A DNA stretch of 64,000 bases, taken from CAKZNE01 sp002695025 (GTDB lineage: Bacteria > Bacteroidota > Bacteroidia > Flavobacteriales > Schleiferiaceae). The notes under the pieces were generated by a model that was not told the origin of the DNA, made no database searches, and saw only the letters and a program-made list of their open reading frames with translations. The stretch covers positions 186,001 through 250,000 of the forward strand of contig CAJWML010000003.1 of NCBI GenBank assembly GCA_913043285.1. The letters run 5' to 3'. Within the stretch, counting starts at the first letter, position 1. Each line of letters begins with the position of its first letter. Below are positions 25,292 to 33,909 of this stretch, one piece after another. Position numbers and translations under genes: made by a program.

Positions 25292-26675
25292 AAAACATAT
25301 CCTTTGCTTTATAGATAGTGATTCAGGGCGTGACGTGGAAATCCTCACACCTGTAATAGCCTTCGCAGAGCTTTTCCTGAACGCCAGAGTAAGCCTGGGC
25401 TTTACCTGGGACCTGGATATCATGTTCCGTTCAAAACCTGACCTGGTAATACTTCCTAATACAGTAGGTTCCAAGCTATACTTTGAGATCTCCCAATATG
25501 CCCATCAACAGAATATTCCTGTTTTTGCCTTGATGTCCGAGGGGAATATCCGCACCGATGGTAGTTTTTACTATTGGGGATACAATACCGATAAGATATT
25601 TTATCAGAAGTACATCTGCTGCTGGTCCGAGCGGACCAGGGATTTTCTGCGGTCTGAACTCCCAGAAATTGCCAATCGTATTGTTTTTACGGGAGCTACC
25701 GGTTTTGATCGTTATAAGGTCTTTGACTTTGCTCAAAAGGAAACGTTCCTGCAAAACATTGGCAAAGGCCATTTCAAAAAGGTAATTGGATATGCCGGCT
25801 GGGCATTCGGTAAACTTTCCAATGAGCAGGGAGTGGAGGAAATGCTTCATTATTTTAAAGGTGACCGCTCCGGCCTTAAATGGATGGAAAAGCAGATGTT
25901 TGAAGTAGAAGAGGTACTCAAAACCCTTATCGAAAACAACCCGGACACGCTCTTTGTTCTTAAACGGCACCCCAATGAGGCCAATCCATCCATTACAGTA
26001 GAAGGCCAGAATGAAATGAACCGGCTTCAACACTACGAGAATGTTTGGTACGTAAATGACCGTACCACCAATATCCATGACCTTATCAGCATATCCGATA
26101 TATGGATGAGCTTTGAGTCCACCACCGCCATGGAAGCCTGGATGATGGGATATAAACCAACTATTTTCATCAATCCAGACCCTGATTTCAACCGGGACCC
26201 TACCTATAAAGGAACTGTTCTCATCCAAAACGGAAAGGAGGCCCAATCACTGATCGATGAGTTTTACCAAACCGGAAAAATAAGCCGTTTTGATGCTGAC
26301 GATAAAATAAAAGCCCGGCAGGAAGTAGTTGCCTATACTATAGGTTGCAACGATGGTTTAAATCACGTGCGAGCAGCCTGGTATCTTGAGAAAACCATGT
26401 CAGAAGCTACTGAACCCAGGTATTTCCGCAAAGGCAAATACCAGTTTATGACCTTCCTGATGAGAGCGGGAGCTTTGGTTTATTACAGACCTCTATTTCT
26501 CAGTCTTCCCAAATTCAAGAAGACCACCTGGATCTTTGATAATTTCAGGCTTAAGAATGCGGAATACCGAAAACAGGAATACCTGCATCAATTACCTGAA
26601 TTCTATAAAAATCTTATTTCAGGAACTCCTATCCGGAAAGAGCAGCTTTACGATAAAGCCGGGATGAGAGAGTAA
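25284..26675 (+). CDS. Surface-glycan transferase-like protein, candidate nonulosonic acid transferase
   Basis: This 463-residue protein has a GT-B-like layout without a standard family signature that I can name with certainty. The C-terminal half holds LFVLKRHPNEANP and ISDIWMSFESTTAMEAWMMG, which resemble the donor-site region of CDP-glycerol and polysialyltransferase-like enzymes, and KPTIFINPDPDFN. It recalls a transferase encoded beside the Pse/Leg locus of Tannerella (BFO_1060 type). That comparison is from memory and unverified. Overlap with the GT4 gene and proximity to the Pse genes make it the best candidate here for moving CMP-Pse onto the glycan. Confidence 0.6.
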   Translation: MDKKHILCFIDSDSGRDVEILTPVIAFAELFLNARVSLGFTWDLDIMFRSKPDLVILPNTVGSKLYFEISQYAHQQNIPVFALMSEGNIRTDGSFYYWGYNTDKIFYQKYICCWSERTRDFLRSELPEIANRIVFTGATGFDRYKVFDFAQKETFLQNIGKGHFKKVIGYAGWAFGKLSNEQGVEEMLHYFKGDRSGLKWMEKQMFEVEEVLKTLIENNPDTLFVLKRHPNEANPSITVEGQNEMNRLQHYENVWYVNDRTTNIHDLISISDIWMSFESTTAMEAWMMGYKPTIFINPDPDFNRDPTYKGTVLIQNGKEAQSLIDEFYQTGKISRFDADDKIKARQEVVAYTIGCNDGLNHVRAAWYLEKTMSEATEPRYFRKGKYQFMTFLMRAGALVYYRPLFLSLPKFKKTTWIFDNFRLKNAEYRKQEYLHQLPEFYKNLISGTPIRKEQLYDKAGMRE

Positions 26676-26714
26676 AAAACTGCCTTCATAACACTCACCG
26701 TATTGTTAAATGGC

Positions 26715-26963
26715 TTAATCCACCTCCTCGTAATCCACGTAATCCCCCACCTTCTTACCACCGTTCCTATGTTGATCCGGGGTATAGGTAATAGTTACTT
26801 CCCCTTCCTGTCTTTTTTGGAAAGTGTTACTGGATTGGTACCAATTGGTTCCTCTTGGCCTGCGGCCATGTGCAGCATAACCTTCCCTGAATGGCTTGAT
26901 GAACAAGTACTTTACCAGGAAATAGATCAGGTAAAAGAAAAGTGCAAATAATATAAAACCCAC
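26715..26963 (-). CDS. DUF4834 family small membrane protein
   Basis: This 82-residue protein has one N-terminal membrane helix (FILFALFFYLIYFLVKYLF) followed by a polar tail ending in an acidic VGDYVDYEEVD. This is the layout of DUF4834, a short Bacteroidota family without known function. It follows carB by 4 bp on the minus strand, so the two are probably co-transcribed. Confidence 0.7.
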   Translation of the reverse strand: MGFILFALFFYLIYFLVKYLFIKPFREGYAAHGRRPRGTNWYQSSNTFQKRQEGEVTITYTPDQHRNGGKKVGDYVDYEEVD

Positions 26964-26967
26964 TGTG

Positions 26968-29814
26968 TTATTTACTTAAATACAGGTTGCGTTCGGAATA
27001 GATCTTTTTAAATACCGGGTCTCCCAAATCCTTGATAAAGTATATCTTTTCCCCGGTAGATTTCATCTCAGGCCCTAACGCCTTGTTTACCTTGTGAAAC
27101 TTCTCAAAAGAAAAGACAGGCTGCTTGATGGCCCATCCTCCACGTTTAGGATTAAACTCAAAATCCTTCAGTTTATTTTTCCTTAACATCACCTTTGTAG
27201 CATAGTTCACATAGGGCTCGTCATAGGCTTTTGCAATAAAAGGCACGGTACGTGAAGCCCTCGGATTGGCCTCTATGATGTACACCTGGTCATCCTTAAT
27301 GGCAAACTGGATGTTGATAAGACCTACCGTACCCAAAGCCATAGCTATTTTACGGGTATGCTCCTCTATCTGGTGAACTATTAGGTCGCCCAGATTGAAC
27401 GGTGGAAGGGTGGCGTTACTATCTCCTGAATGTATACCACAGGGCTCTACGTGCTCCATAATACCGATGATGTAGACGTCCTCGCCATCACATATCGCAT
27501 CCGCTTCCGCTTCAATAGCACCATCCAGGTAATGATCCAGCAGAACGCGGTTGCCCGGTATTGATTTGAAAAGCTCAATCACGTGATGTTCCAGTTCATC
27601 CTGGTTGATCACGATCTTCATCCCTTGACCACCTAGTACATAGGACGGCCTTACCAGGATCGGAAAGCCCAATTTATCGGCCAGTTCCCTTGCTTCATCA
27701 GCATTGGTGATAACCCCGAATTCAGGATATGGGATATTGTTATCCTTCAACAATTCTGAGAAACGACCACGGTCTTCGGCCAGGTCAAGGGCATCAAAGC
27801 TGGTTCCCAGGATAGGGATACCATATTTATTGAGCTTCTCAGCCAGCTTAAGGGCGGTTTGCCCTCCTAGTTGCACGATCACACCTTCCGGTTTTTCATG
27901 CAGTATAATATCATAAATGTGCTCCCAGAAAACCGGTTCGAAGTACAGCTTATCCGCGGTATCGAAATCCGTGGAAACCGTTTCAGGGTTGCAATTGATC
28001 ATGATCGTTTCATAACCACACTCTCGTGCAGCCAGAACACCGTGCACACAGCAATAGTCAAATTCAATACCCTGACCTATACGGTTAGGGCCGGATCCAA
28101 GCACTACTACTTTAGGCTTATCGGTATGTACACTTTCGTTTTCAGAAAAGCGTTTTCCGCCATCCTCCACCTCCATTTCAAAAGTGGAATAGTAATAGGG
28201 AGTTTGTGCCTGAAACTCGGCAGCACAGGTATCCACCAGCTTCCAAACTCTTTGTATACCGGACTCGGTCCGTTTGGTATGTATCTCGCTTTCCAGGCAA
28301 CCTACCATGTGGGCGATCTGACGGTCTGCAAAACCCTTCATCTTGGCGTCCAGCAACAATTCGCGAGGTAAGGTTTCTACATTGTATTTTTCAATCTCAT
28401 GGTGGATATGCACCAACTCCTCGATCTGCTTCAGGAACCACATATCGATCTTGGTGATATCGTGTATCCTTCTTAGAGGTATTCCCAACTGGATGGCATC
28501 ATAAATTACAAACACCCGGTTCCAGCTGGCTTTATCCAGCATTTCCAGCACCCGGTCCTGATCTGTATAACCACGGCCATCCGCTCCCAGTCCGTTACGT
28601 TTGATCTCCAACGACTGGGCAGCTTTTTGCAAAGCTTCCTGGAAAGAACGGCCAATACCCATCACCTCTCCTACCGACTTCATCTGTATGCCCAGCCTTC
28701 GGTCGGCACCTTCAAACTTCTCAAAGTTCCAACGCGGTATCTTAACTATTACATAATCCAGTGTAGGCTCAAAATAGGCTGTAGTAGTCTTGGTAATCTG
28801 GTTGAAAAGTTCGTCCAGGTTATAGCCTATGGCGAGTTTGGCCGCTATTTTGGCAATGGGATAACCCGTAGCCTTCGAGGCCAATGCAGAAGATCGTGAC
28901 ACACGAGGGTTGATCTCAATGGCTACAATATCTTCCTTTTCATCGTTGCTTACCGCAAACTGCACATTGCAGCCCCCGGCAAAAGTCCCGATGGAGCGCA
29001 TCATCCTGATTGCCATATCCCTCATTTTCTGATAGGTGGTATCCGAAAGGGTCATAGCGGGAGCAACGGTAATGGAGTCTCCGGTATGGATACCCATCGG
29101 ATCCATATTTTCGATGGAGCAGATGATGATCACATTATCATTGGCATCACGCAACAGCTCAAGCTCATATTCCTTCCACCCTAAAAGTGCCTTATCGATC
29201 ATCACCTCATGGATGGGTGAAACTTCAAGACCCCGGGAAAGAGCTTCTTCAAATTCGTCCTTGGTATGCACAAAAGTTGCCCCGGTACCCCCAAGTGTGT
29301 AGGACGCCCTGATACATAAAGGAAACCCAAAATCCTGGGCAATGGATTTACCTCTCAGGAAGGATGTGGCGGTTTTGGAAGGCGCCATCGGGATACCGAT
29401 CTTTTCCATGAGAACGCGGAACTCCTCCCGGTCTTCTGTAATGTTGATCGCATCGATGTCCACACCGATGATCTTTACGCCATACTCCTCCCATACACCT
29501 TGTTTATCTGCCTCTATACAAAGGTTAAGCGCTGTTTGTCCTCCCATAGTAGGGAGTACAGCATCAATCTTATGCTCGGACAGTACCTGGCGTATGGAAT
29601 CCACCTCCAGAGGAAGCAGGTAAATATTATCAGCCACTACCTTATCCGTCATAATTGTAGCGGGGTTAGAATTGATGAGGGTCACCTCTATCCTTTCTTC
29701 CCGGAGGGAGCGTGATGCCTGAGAGCCGGAATAATCAAACTCACAGGCCTGACCAATAATAATGGGTCCGCTTCCGATGATAAGTACCGATTTGATGGAT
29801 TGATCTTTGGGCAT
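26968..29814 (-). CDS. carB: Carbamoyl-phosphate synthase large subunit without the MGS domain
   Basis: This 948-residue protein holds both ATP-grasp synthetase halves. The first starts with LIIGSGPIIIGQACEFDYSG, and the second with VVLGSGPNRIGQGIEFDYCC near residue 570. Typical E. coli CarB is about 1070 residues. Here the chain ends soon after the second ATP-grasp domain, and the C-terminal MGS-like allosteric domain is absent. The enzyme makes carbamoyl phosphate from bicarbonate, ammonia from CarA and two ATP for pyrimidine and arginine synthesis. carA is not in the window. The short form is, to my knowledge, normal in Flavobacteriales. Confidence 0.95.
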   Translation of the reverse strand: MPKDQSIKSVLIIGSGPIIIGQACEFDYSGSQASRSLREERIEVTLINSNPATIMTDKVVADNIYLLPLEVDSIRQVLSEHKIDAVLPTMGGQTALNLCIEADKQGVWEEYGVKIIGVDIDAINITEDREEFRVLMEKIGIPMAPSKTATSFLRGKSIAQDFGFPLCIRASYTLGGTGATFVHTKDEFEEALSRGLEVSPIHEVMIDKALLGWKEYELELLRDANDNVIIICSIENMDPMGIHTGDSITVAPAMTLSDTTYQKMRDMAIRMMRSIGTFAGGCNVQFAVSNDEKEDIVAIEINPRVSRSSALASKATGYPIAKIAAKLAIGYNLDELFNQITKTTTAYFEPTLDYVIVKIPRWNFEKFEGADRRLGIQMKSVGEVMGIGRSFQEALQKAAQSLEIKRNGLGADGRGYTDQDRVLEMLDKASWNRVFVIYDAIQLGIPLRRIHDITKIDMWFLKQIEELVHIHHEIEKYNVETLPRELLLDAKMKGFADRQIAHMVGCLESEIHTKRTESGIQRVWKLVDTCAAEFQAQTPYYYSTFEMEVEDGGKRFSENESVHTDKPKVVVLGSGPNRIGQGIEFDYCCVHGVLAARECGYETIMINCNPETVSTDFDTADKLYFEPVFWEHIYDIILHEKPEGVIVQLGGQTALKLAEKLNKYGIPILGTSFDALDLAEDRGRFSELLKDNNIPYPEFGVITNADEARELADKLGFPILVRPSYVLGGQGMKIVINQDELEHHVIELFKSIPGNRVLLDHYLDGAIEAEADAICDGEDVYIIGIMEHVEPCGIHSGDSNATLPPFNLGDLIVHQIEEHTRKIAMALGTVGLINIQFAIKDDQVYIIEANPRASRTVPFIAKAYDEPYVNYATKVMLRKNKLKDFEFNPKRGGWAIKQPVFSFEKFHKVNKALGPEMKSTGEKIYFIKDLGDPVFKKIYSERNLYLSK

Positions 29815-29864
29815 ATTCTAAGCTATTGTGTAGTAGTGTGTTTAATGATAAGAAGCCATTTGGC

Positions 29865-29894
29865 AAAAAAAAAGGTGTTACCACCGGCAACACC
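29865..29894 (-). terminator. Terminator of rpmH
   Basis: On the minus strand a 9-bp stem (GGTGTTGCC / GGTAACACC, with one G-T pair) closes a GGT loop and runs into nine T residues. It separates rpmH from carB, so the two are probably transcribed separately or with partial read-through. Confidence 0.85.
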
Positions 29895-29922
29895 TCAATT
29901 ATTCTTAAATAAGAAGAACATC

Positions 29923-30081
29923 TTAACCTTTATAGTTTCCCTCGTCAGAAACGGTTAACCTTTTACGGCCTTTGGCCCTGCGGGAAGCCAATACTTTACG
30001 ACCATTGGCGGAAGCCATTCTTTCACGGAAACCGTGCTTGTTCTTTCTTTTTCTATTCGAAGGTTGATAAGTTCTTTTCAT
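29923..30081 (-). CDS. rpmH: 50S ribosomal protein L34
   Basis: This 52-residue, very basic protein begins MKRTYQPSNRKRKNKHGFRE and continues with RMASANGRKVLASRRAKGRK, the near-invariant L34 sequence. L34 is part of the 50S subunit. The gene stands alone: rnpA, which normally follows rpmH, is not found downstream. The start is fixed by the conserved MKRTYQPS. It has its own promoter and terminator. Confidence 0.96.
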   Translation of the reverse strand: MKRTYQPSNRKRKNKHGFRERMASANGRKVLASRRAKGRKRLTVSDEGNYKG

Positions 30082-30125
30082 TTCAATATATCTTTACCTC
30101 AATTTGACGCTCTGAATTCGGCCTG

Positions 30126-30154
30126 CAAAGATAATAGAATTTTAGAAGTTACAA
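30126..30154 (-). promoter_or_regulatory. Bacteroidota promoter of rpmH
   Basis: The minus strand has TATCTTTG (30133-30126), an exact TAnnTTTG match, with TTG (30154-30152) 18 bp upstream. The -7 box lies about 45 bp before the rpmH start codon. Both elements and their spacing fit the sigma-ABfr consensus. Confidence 0.7.
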
Positions 30155-30171
30155 TTCCTTAAATCAAAAAT

Positions 30172-30957
30172 ATGGAATATTTCACGGGTAAGACCATTTG
30201 GATCACCGGAGCATCCTCCGGAATAGGTGAAGCACTGGCCAAAAAGCTGGCCTCGCAAAATGTACAACTTATCCTTTCAGCAAGAAGACTCGAGGAACTG
30301 GAACGCGTAAAAAGCGAATGTACCCATCCTGAGAACATCAGGATACTTCCCCTGGACCTGGAACAAAACAGTCAGGCCCATGAATGGGTGGATGCCGCCT
30401 GGAAAACGTTTGGCTCCATTGACATACTGGTGAATAACGGAGGCATTGGGCAATTCGGCAATGCATTGGAAACCGATGAAAGGGTGGAGCGTAAGCTTTT
30501 TGAGATCAATTACTTTGGAAATATAGCCCTCACCAAACACCTGCTGCCTAAAATGCTGGAAGCAGGAAAGGGGCAGATCATGGCCATCAGCAGCATTGCA
30601 GGAAAATTTGGGCAGCCCAAGCTGGCAGCTTATTCGGCCTCCAAAGGAGCTTTAACCTTATATTATGAAAGCCTGAAAGAAGAATTGATCAATTCACCCG
30701 TTAAGTTGCAGGTAGTAAGTCCAGGTTTCATTAAAACCAGCGTTACTCTTAATTCACTGAAACCCGATGGTTCTAAAATGAACACCAACAGCCCAGCCCA
30801 GGAAAATGGTATGCCCGCAGATGTTTTTGCTGAAAAATTGATGAAGGCTATCCGTAGTTCCAAATTCCATACGTATATAGGTAATAAGGAGCTGTTGGCC
30901 GTTCCTTTTCATGCGGTACTACCAGGACTCTTTTATAAACTCATCAGGAAAAACTAA
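30172..30957 (+). CDS. Short-chain dehydrogenase/reductase (classical SDR)
   Basis: This 261-residue protein has the classical SDR motifs: GASSGIGEALAKK near residue 14 (Rossmann glycine motif), NNGGIG, catalytic Ser in AISSIAGKFG and YSASKGAL with the Tyr-Lys pair, then VSPGFIKTSVT. It belongs with the DHRS7-like or dehydrogenase group acting on lipids or small carbonyls. The substrate is unknown. It stands alone, with the oxygenase gene 48 bp downstream having its own promoter. Confidence 0.88.
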   Translation: MEYFTGKTIWITGASSGIGEALAKKLASQNVQLILSARRLEELERVKSECTHPENIRILPLDLEQNSQAHEWVDAAWKTFGSIDILVNNGGIGQFGNALETDERVERKLFEINYFGNIALTKHLLPKMLEAGKGQIMAISSIAGKFGQPKLAAYSASKGALTLYYESLKEELINSPVKLQVVSPGFIKTSVTLNSLKPDGSKMNTNSPAQENGMPADVFAEKLMKAIRSSKFHTYIGNKELLAVPFHAVLPGLFYKLIRKN

Positions 30958-30979
30958 TGCGAGAAACTATGGCTATTTG

Positions 30980-30987
30980 TAACTTTG
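30980..30987 (+). promoter_or_regulatory. Bacteroidota -7 element for the 2OG oxygenase gene
   Basis: TAACTTTG matches TAnnTTTG exactly and lies 18 bp before the ATG at 31006. It sits just after the SDR stop codon, so the oxygenase gene can be transcribed on its own. Confidence 0.6.
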
Positions 30988-31005
30988 ATATCCTGAAATG
31001 AAGAC

Positions 31006-31821
31006 ATGGATTTAATTAACCCCACATACACATCACCTGAAGCGCGCGCCAAACTACGCCATCAATTCGATACAGCCATTCCCTGCCGGCACTTGGCTTT
31101 GGACAATTTCCTCGATCAGGAAATAGCGGATCAGTTGTACAGCAACTTCCCCAGCATAGATTCTCTCAACGTTAAACGCAAAAGCTTAAACGAGAATAAA
31201 GCGGAAGACTACCACTTTGAAAGATGGCACCCGGCCTTCAGCAAAGTGCGGGAGGTAGTAGGCAGCCCTGAATTTTGCCAGTGGATGATTGAAGTAACCG
31301 GAGTTGAAGATCTTCGTACTACCCGGGATTCCCTGGGTTCAGGTGTACACCAGGGTGCCGATGGTAGTTATGTGGACGTTCATGTGGATGTAAACATGAA
31401 CCCTGAAGCCGGCCTGTGGAGACGCATTAACCTTCTTATATACCTCAATAAAGAGTGGAAGGACGAATACGGTGGTCACCTGGAACTTTGGGATAAGGAA
31501 ATGAAAACCATGCACCAACGCATTGCTCCTAATCACAACCGCGCGGTGATCTTCTATACCGATGATAATTCACCCCATGGGTACTCCAAAATAAATGTTC
31601 CTGAGGGCGAAACCCGTAAATCATTCTATACCTACTACTATACAGAAATTGGTGAAGGATTTAAATATCGTGACTCCAAATTCCGTAGCCGACCAGACGA
31701 ACCTTTTACTAAAAAGGTGGTAACCGGTGCTAAGGAAGCTGTAAAGATCAGGGCTAAACAGTTCCTGCAAGCCCTTGGTGTAAAATCACTGGACTTTCAA
31801 GACAAGAACAAGAAAAAATAA
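31006..31821 (+). CDS. 2-oxoglutarate/Fe(II)-dependent oxygenase, prolyl 4-hydroxylase type
   Basis: This 271-residue protein has the double-stranded beta-helix iron site: His126 and Asp128 in VDVHVDVNMNP, His191 in NSPHGYSKI, and Arg204 in GETRKSFYTYYYT for 2-oxoglutarate. RINLLIYLNKEWKDEYGGHL is typical of the prolyl 4-hydroxylase-like branch. It would hydroxylate a protein or a small molecule with O2 and 2-oxoglutarate. A polybasic tail (QDKNKKK) ends the protein. It is convergent with the rfbD-like gene, with only 6 bp between stops. The substrate is unknown; the nearby sugar genes are only a weak hint. Confidence 0.85.
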   Translation: MDLINPTYTSPEARAKLRHQFDTAIPCRHLALDNFLDQEIADQLYSNFPSIDSLNVKRKSLNENKAEDYHFERWHPAFSKVREVVGSPEFCQWMIEVTGVEDLRTTRDSLGSGVHQGADGSYVDVHVDVNMNPEAGLWRRINLLIYLNKEWKDEYGGHLELWDKEMKTMHQRIAPNHNRAVIFYTDDNSPHGYSKINVPEGETRKSFYTYYYTEIGEGFKYRDSKFRSRPDEPFTKKVVTGAKEAVKIRAKQFLQALGVKSLDFQDKNKKK

Positions 31822-31827
31822 AGCGGA

Positions 31828-32730
31828 TTACCCGTTCAATTGATCATCTACTATTTTCAAACCTTCTTCAAAGGAATGCGGTGTATAGCCTAATTCCGTG
31901 ATGGCTTTATCCAGGATAAATCCGGTTATAGGGGGGCGTTTTGCCGGTTGAGATAAGGTTGAGGATTTCACGGCTGTGATCACACTTTTATCCAGCTTCC
32001 AGAAATCAGCTACTTTCCAAACCAGGTCCAGGATACTCATTTGGTCTTTACCGGAAATATTGTAGATACCTTGTGCCTTTTTCTTAGCCGCCAGAATGCA
32101 ACCATCGGCCAGATCCTCTGCCAGTGTAGGTGAACGGAACTGATCGTCCACTACCCTGATTTGCTGTTCTTTTTCCAAAGCGCCTTTAGCCCATAGCACA
32201 ATGTTGGAACGGCTCATTTCCTCGGCCACTCCATACACCAATACTGTACGAATGATAGACCAGGAAACAGGACTTCCACTAACCAGTTTTTCAGCGGTTA
32301 GTTTGGATGCACCGTAATGGCTCAAAGGGTCCGGAACCGCTTCTTCGTCATAAGGTCCCTCCTTACCGTTAAAGATAAAATCGGTTGAAAGATGAACCAG
32401 GTGTGAGTTGTGCTTTTCACAAGCTTCCAGCAGATACTTTACCGCTTCAATGTTCAGTTCGTCACACTTATCCGGTTCTGTTTCACAGGCATCCACATTG
32501 GTCATAGCCGCAGTATTGATCACCACATCGGGTTGGTGTTGATCCATCACCTGCATTACCTCACGGTAAGAAGTAATGTCCATAGCGGCATACGTATAAC
32601 CGAACTGCTCTTGGAGACGATTGGCTCCCCGGGCCGTGGCAATAAGTTCAACTTCCGGATCAACTTTCAGTTTATTAACCAGCTTTTGTCCTAATAAACC
32701 GTTGGATCCAGTCACTAAAATCTTCATCAT
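31828..32730 (-). CDS. RmlD-like NAD(P)-dependent sugar-nucleotide reductase (extended SDR)
   Basis: This 300-residue protein starts with KILVTGSNGLLGQKLV and contains VINTAAMTNVDACE, HLSTDFIFNG and HYGASKLTAEKLV with the YxxxK catalytic pair. This is the layout of dTDP-4-dehydrorhamnose reductase (RmlD/RfbD) and related reductases. No rmlA, rmlB or rmlC is in the window, so the rhamnose assignment is not secure and I give no symbol. It is last in a minus-strand run that includes PspC and K+ channel genes. Confidence 0.8.
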   Translation of the reverse strand: MMKILVTGSNGLLGQKLVNKLKVDPEVELIATARGANRLQEQFGYTYAAMDITSYREVMQVMDQHQPDVVINTAAMTNVDACETEPDKCDELNIEAVKYLLEACEKHNSHLVHLSTDFIFNGKEGPYDEEAVPDPLSHYGASKLTAEKLVSGSPVSWSIIRTVLVYGVAEEMSRSNIVLWAKGALEKEQQIRVVDDQFRSPTLAEDLADGCILAAKKKAQGIYNISGKDQMSILDLVWKVADFWKLDKSVITAVKSSTLSQPAKRPPITGFILDKAITELGYTPHSFEEGLKIVDDQLNG

Positions 32731-32737
32731 TCTTAAA

Positions 32738-32896
32738 TTATTTGGGTTTTACGAGGGCCAGGATCAGATAGATCAGTATAGGAGAACCCACACCCACAAT
32801 GGTGGCTATTACAAATATCAACCGTAGCATACTTACGTCAATGTCAAACCGGTCTGCGAGCCAGGCGCATACCCCTAATAATTTACCCTCTGTCAT
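32738..32896 (-). CDS. PspC domain mini-protein (52 residues)
   Basis: This 52-residue reading frame starts at the ATG at 32896 and ends 7 bp before the rfbD-like gene. It reads like a bare PspC domain: GKLLGVCAWLADRFDID, then VSMLRLIFVIATIVG, then a hydrophobic helix PILIYLILALV. PspC proteins sit in the inner membrane and in some bacteria relay envelope stress. Its start overlaps the K+ channel stop by 4 bp (ATGA), so it is translationally coupled to the channel. It is a second, shorter relative of the PspC gene upstream of the channel. Confidence 0.82.
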   Translation of the reverse strand: MTEGKLLGVCAWLADRFDIDVSMLRLIFVIATIVGVGSPILIYLILALVKPK

Positions 32897-33906
32897 TCAC
32901 TTAATATTTTATACAATGATTTTATTTCCTCAGGGTTTCCCAAAACGAACAATTTGCTGTTTTTGGGAAGTACCATTTCACCACCAGGATTGATAAGATA
33001 ATCCCCTTGCGGGGTGCGAAGCCCTATAATGCTGCAGCCTGTTTTCTGACGCAAGCCGAGATCCTTAAGCTTTACCCCTTCCATGCCATCGGTAAGCTTA
33101 CTTACTTCAACTTCTTCAAGGTTAATCTTACTACTTCCCTCTATAGAAATAAAATCCAGGAATTCCACAATATGTGGCGAGACAACCAGGGTAGCCATGT
33201 GGGCTCCTCCTACTCCTTCGGGCATTACTACCGCGTCAGCACCCGCTATTTTCAGTTTTTTCTCTGCACTTTCATTGGAGGCTCTTGAAATAATACGGAT
33301 ACGTGAATTGACTGACCTTGCGGTGATCACCACATAAAGATTATCAGCATCTTTACTTAAAGTAGAAAGAATGGACTTTGCTTTGTGGGCTCCAGCCTTC
33401 TCCAGTACAGCATCCAGGGTAGCATCTCCCAGGATGTAGAGAATACCTTCGTCCAACAGGTGTTTATTGATGATCTCCTCATCATTTTCAATAACCACAA
33501 ACTTTTGACCGTAGGCCTTCAGTTTTTTGGCCGCACGCCTTCCATTACGCCCGTAGCCGCAGATAATGGTATGATCACTTAGATTTTGAATGCTCTTTTC
33601 CAGGCGATATAATTTAAAATACTGGCCAAGTTCTCCGGTCAGAATGGAGCGTGAAATTACAGAAATACCGTAAGCAAAGGTACCAAAGCTACTGATGATC
33701 AAAATTGAGGTAAAGGCCCTGCCTTCTGCAGATAGAGGCCGCACTTCGTTAAAACCCACGGTACTGAGGGTGAGAATGGTCATGTAGATAGCTTCTGACA
33801 GGTTATAATCCTCAATGATCATAAACCCAAGAACACCTACCGCAATGAGGATAAACAGAATAAGGGCCGTGAAATAAAGCTTGCGAAATACTTTAACGTG
33901 CCCCAC
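32893..33906 (-). CDS. TrkA-N (RCK)-gated two-helix potassium channel
   Basis: This 337-residue protein has two membrane helices with a pore loop between (about residues 10-85), then a RCK/TrkA-N domain with IICGYGRNGRRAAKKL (NAD-binding glycines) and a TrkA-C domain at the end. The layout is that of MthK-like channels. The selectivity filter reads TVGFNE instead of TVGYGD, so the second glycine is replaced by Asn. K+ selectivity is therefore an inference from the family. The gene lies 3 bp downstream of one PspC gene and overlaps another by 4 bp. Confidence 0.85.
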   Translation of the reverse strand: MGHVKVFRKLYFTALILFILIAVGVLGFMIIEDYNLSEAIYMTILTLSTVGFNEVRPLSAEGRAFTSILIISSFGTFAYGISVISRSILTGELGQYFKLYRLEKSIQNLSDHTIICGYGRNGRRAAKKLKAYGQKFVVIENDEEIINKHLLDEGILYILGDATLDAVLEKAGAHKAKSILSTLSKDADNLYVVITARSVNSRIRIISRASNESAEKKLKIAGADAVVMPEGVGGAHMATLVVSPHIVEFLDFISIEGSSKINLEEVEVSKLTDGMEGVKLKDLGLRQKTGCSIIGLRTPQGDYLINPGGEMVLPKNSKLFVLGNPEEIKSLYKILSE

Positions 33907-33909
33907 TTA

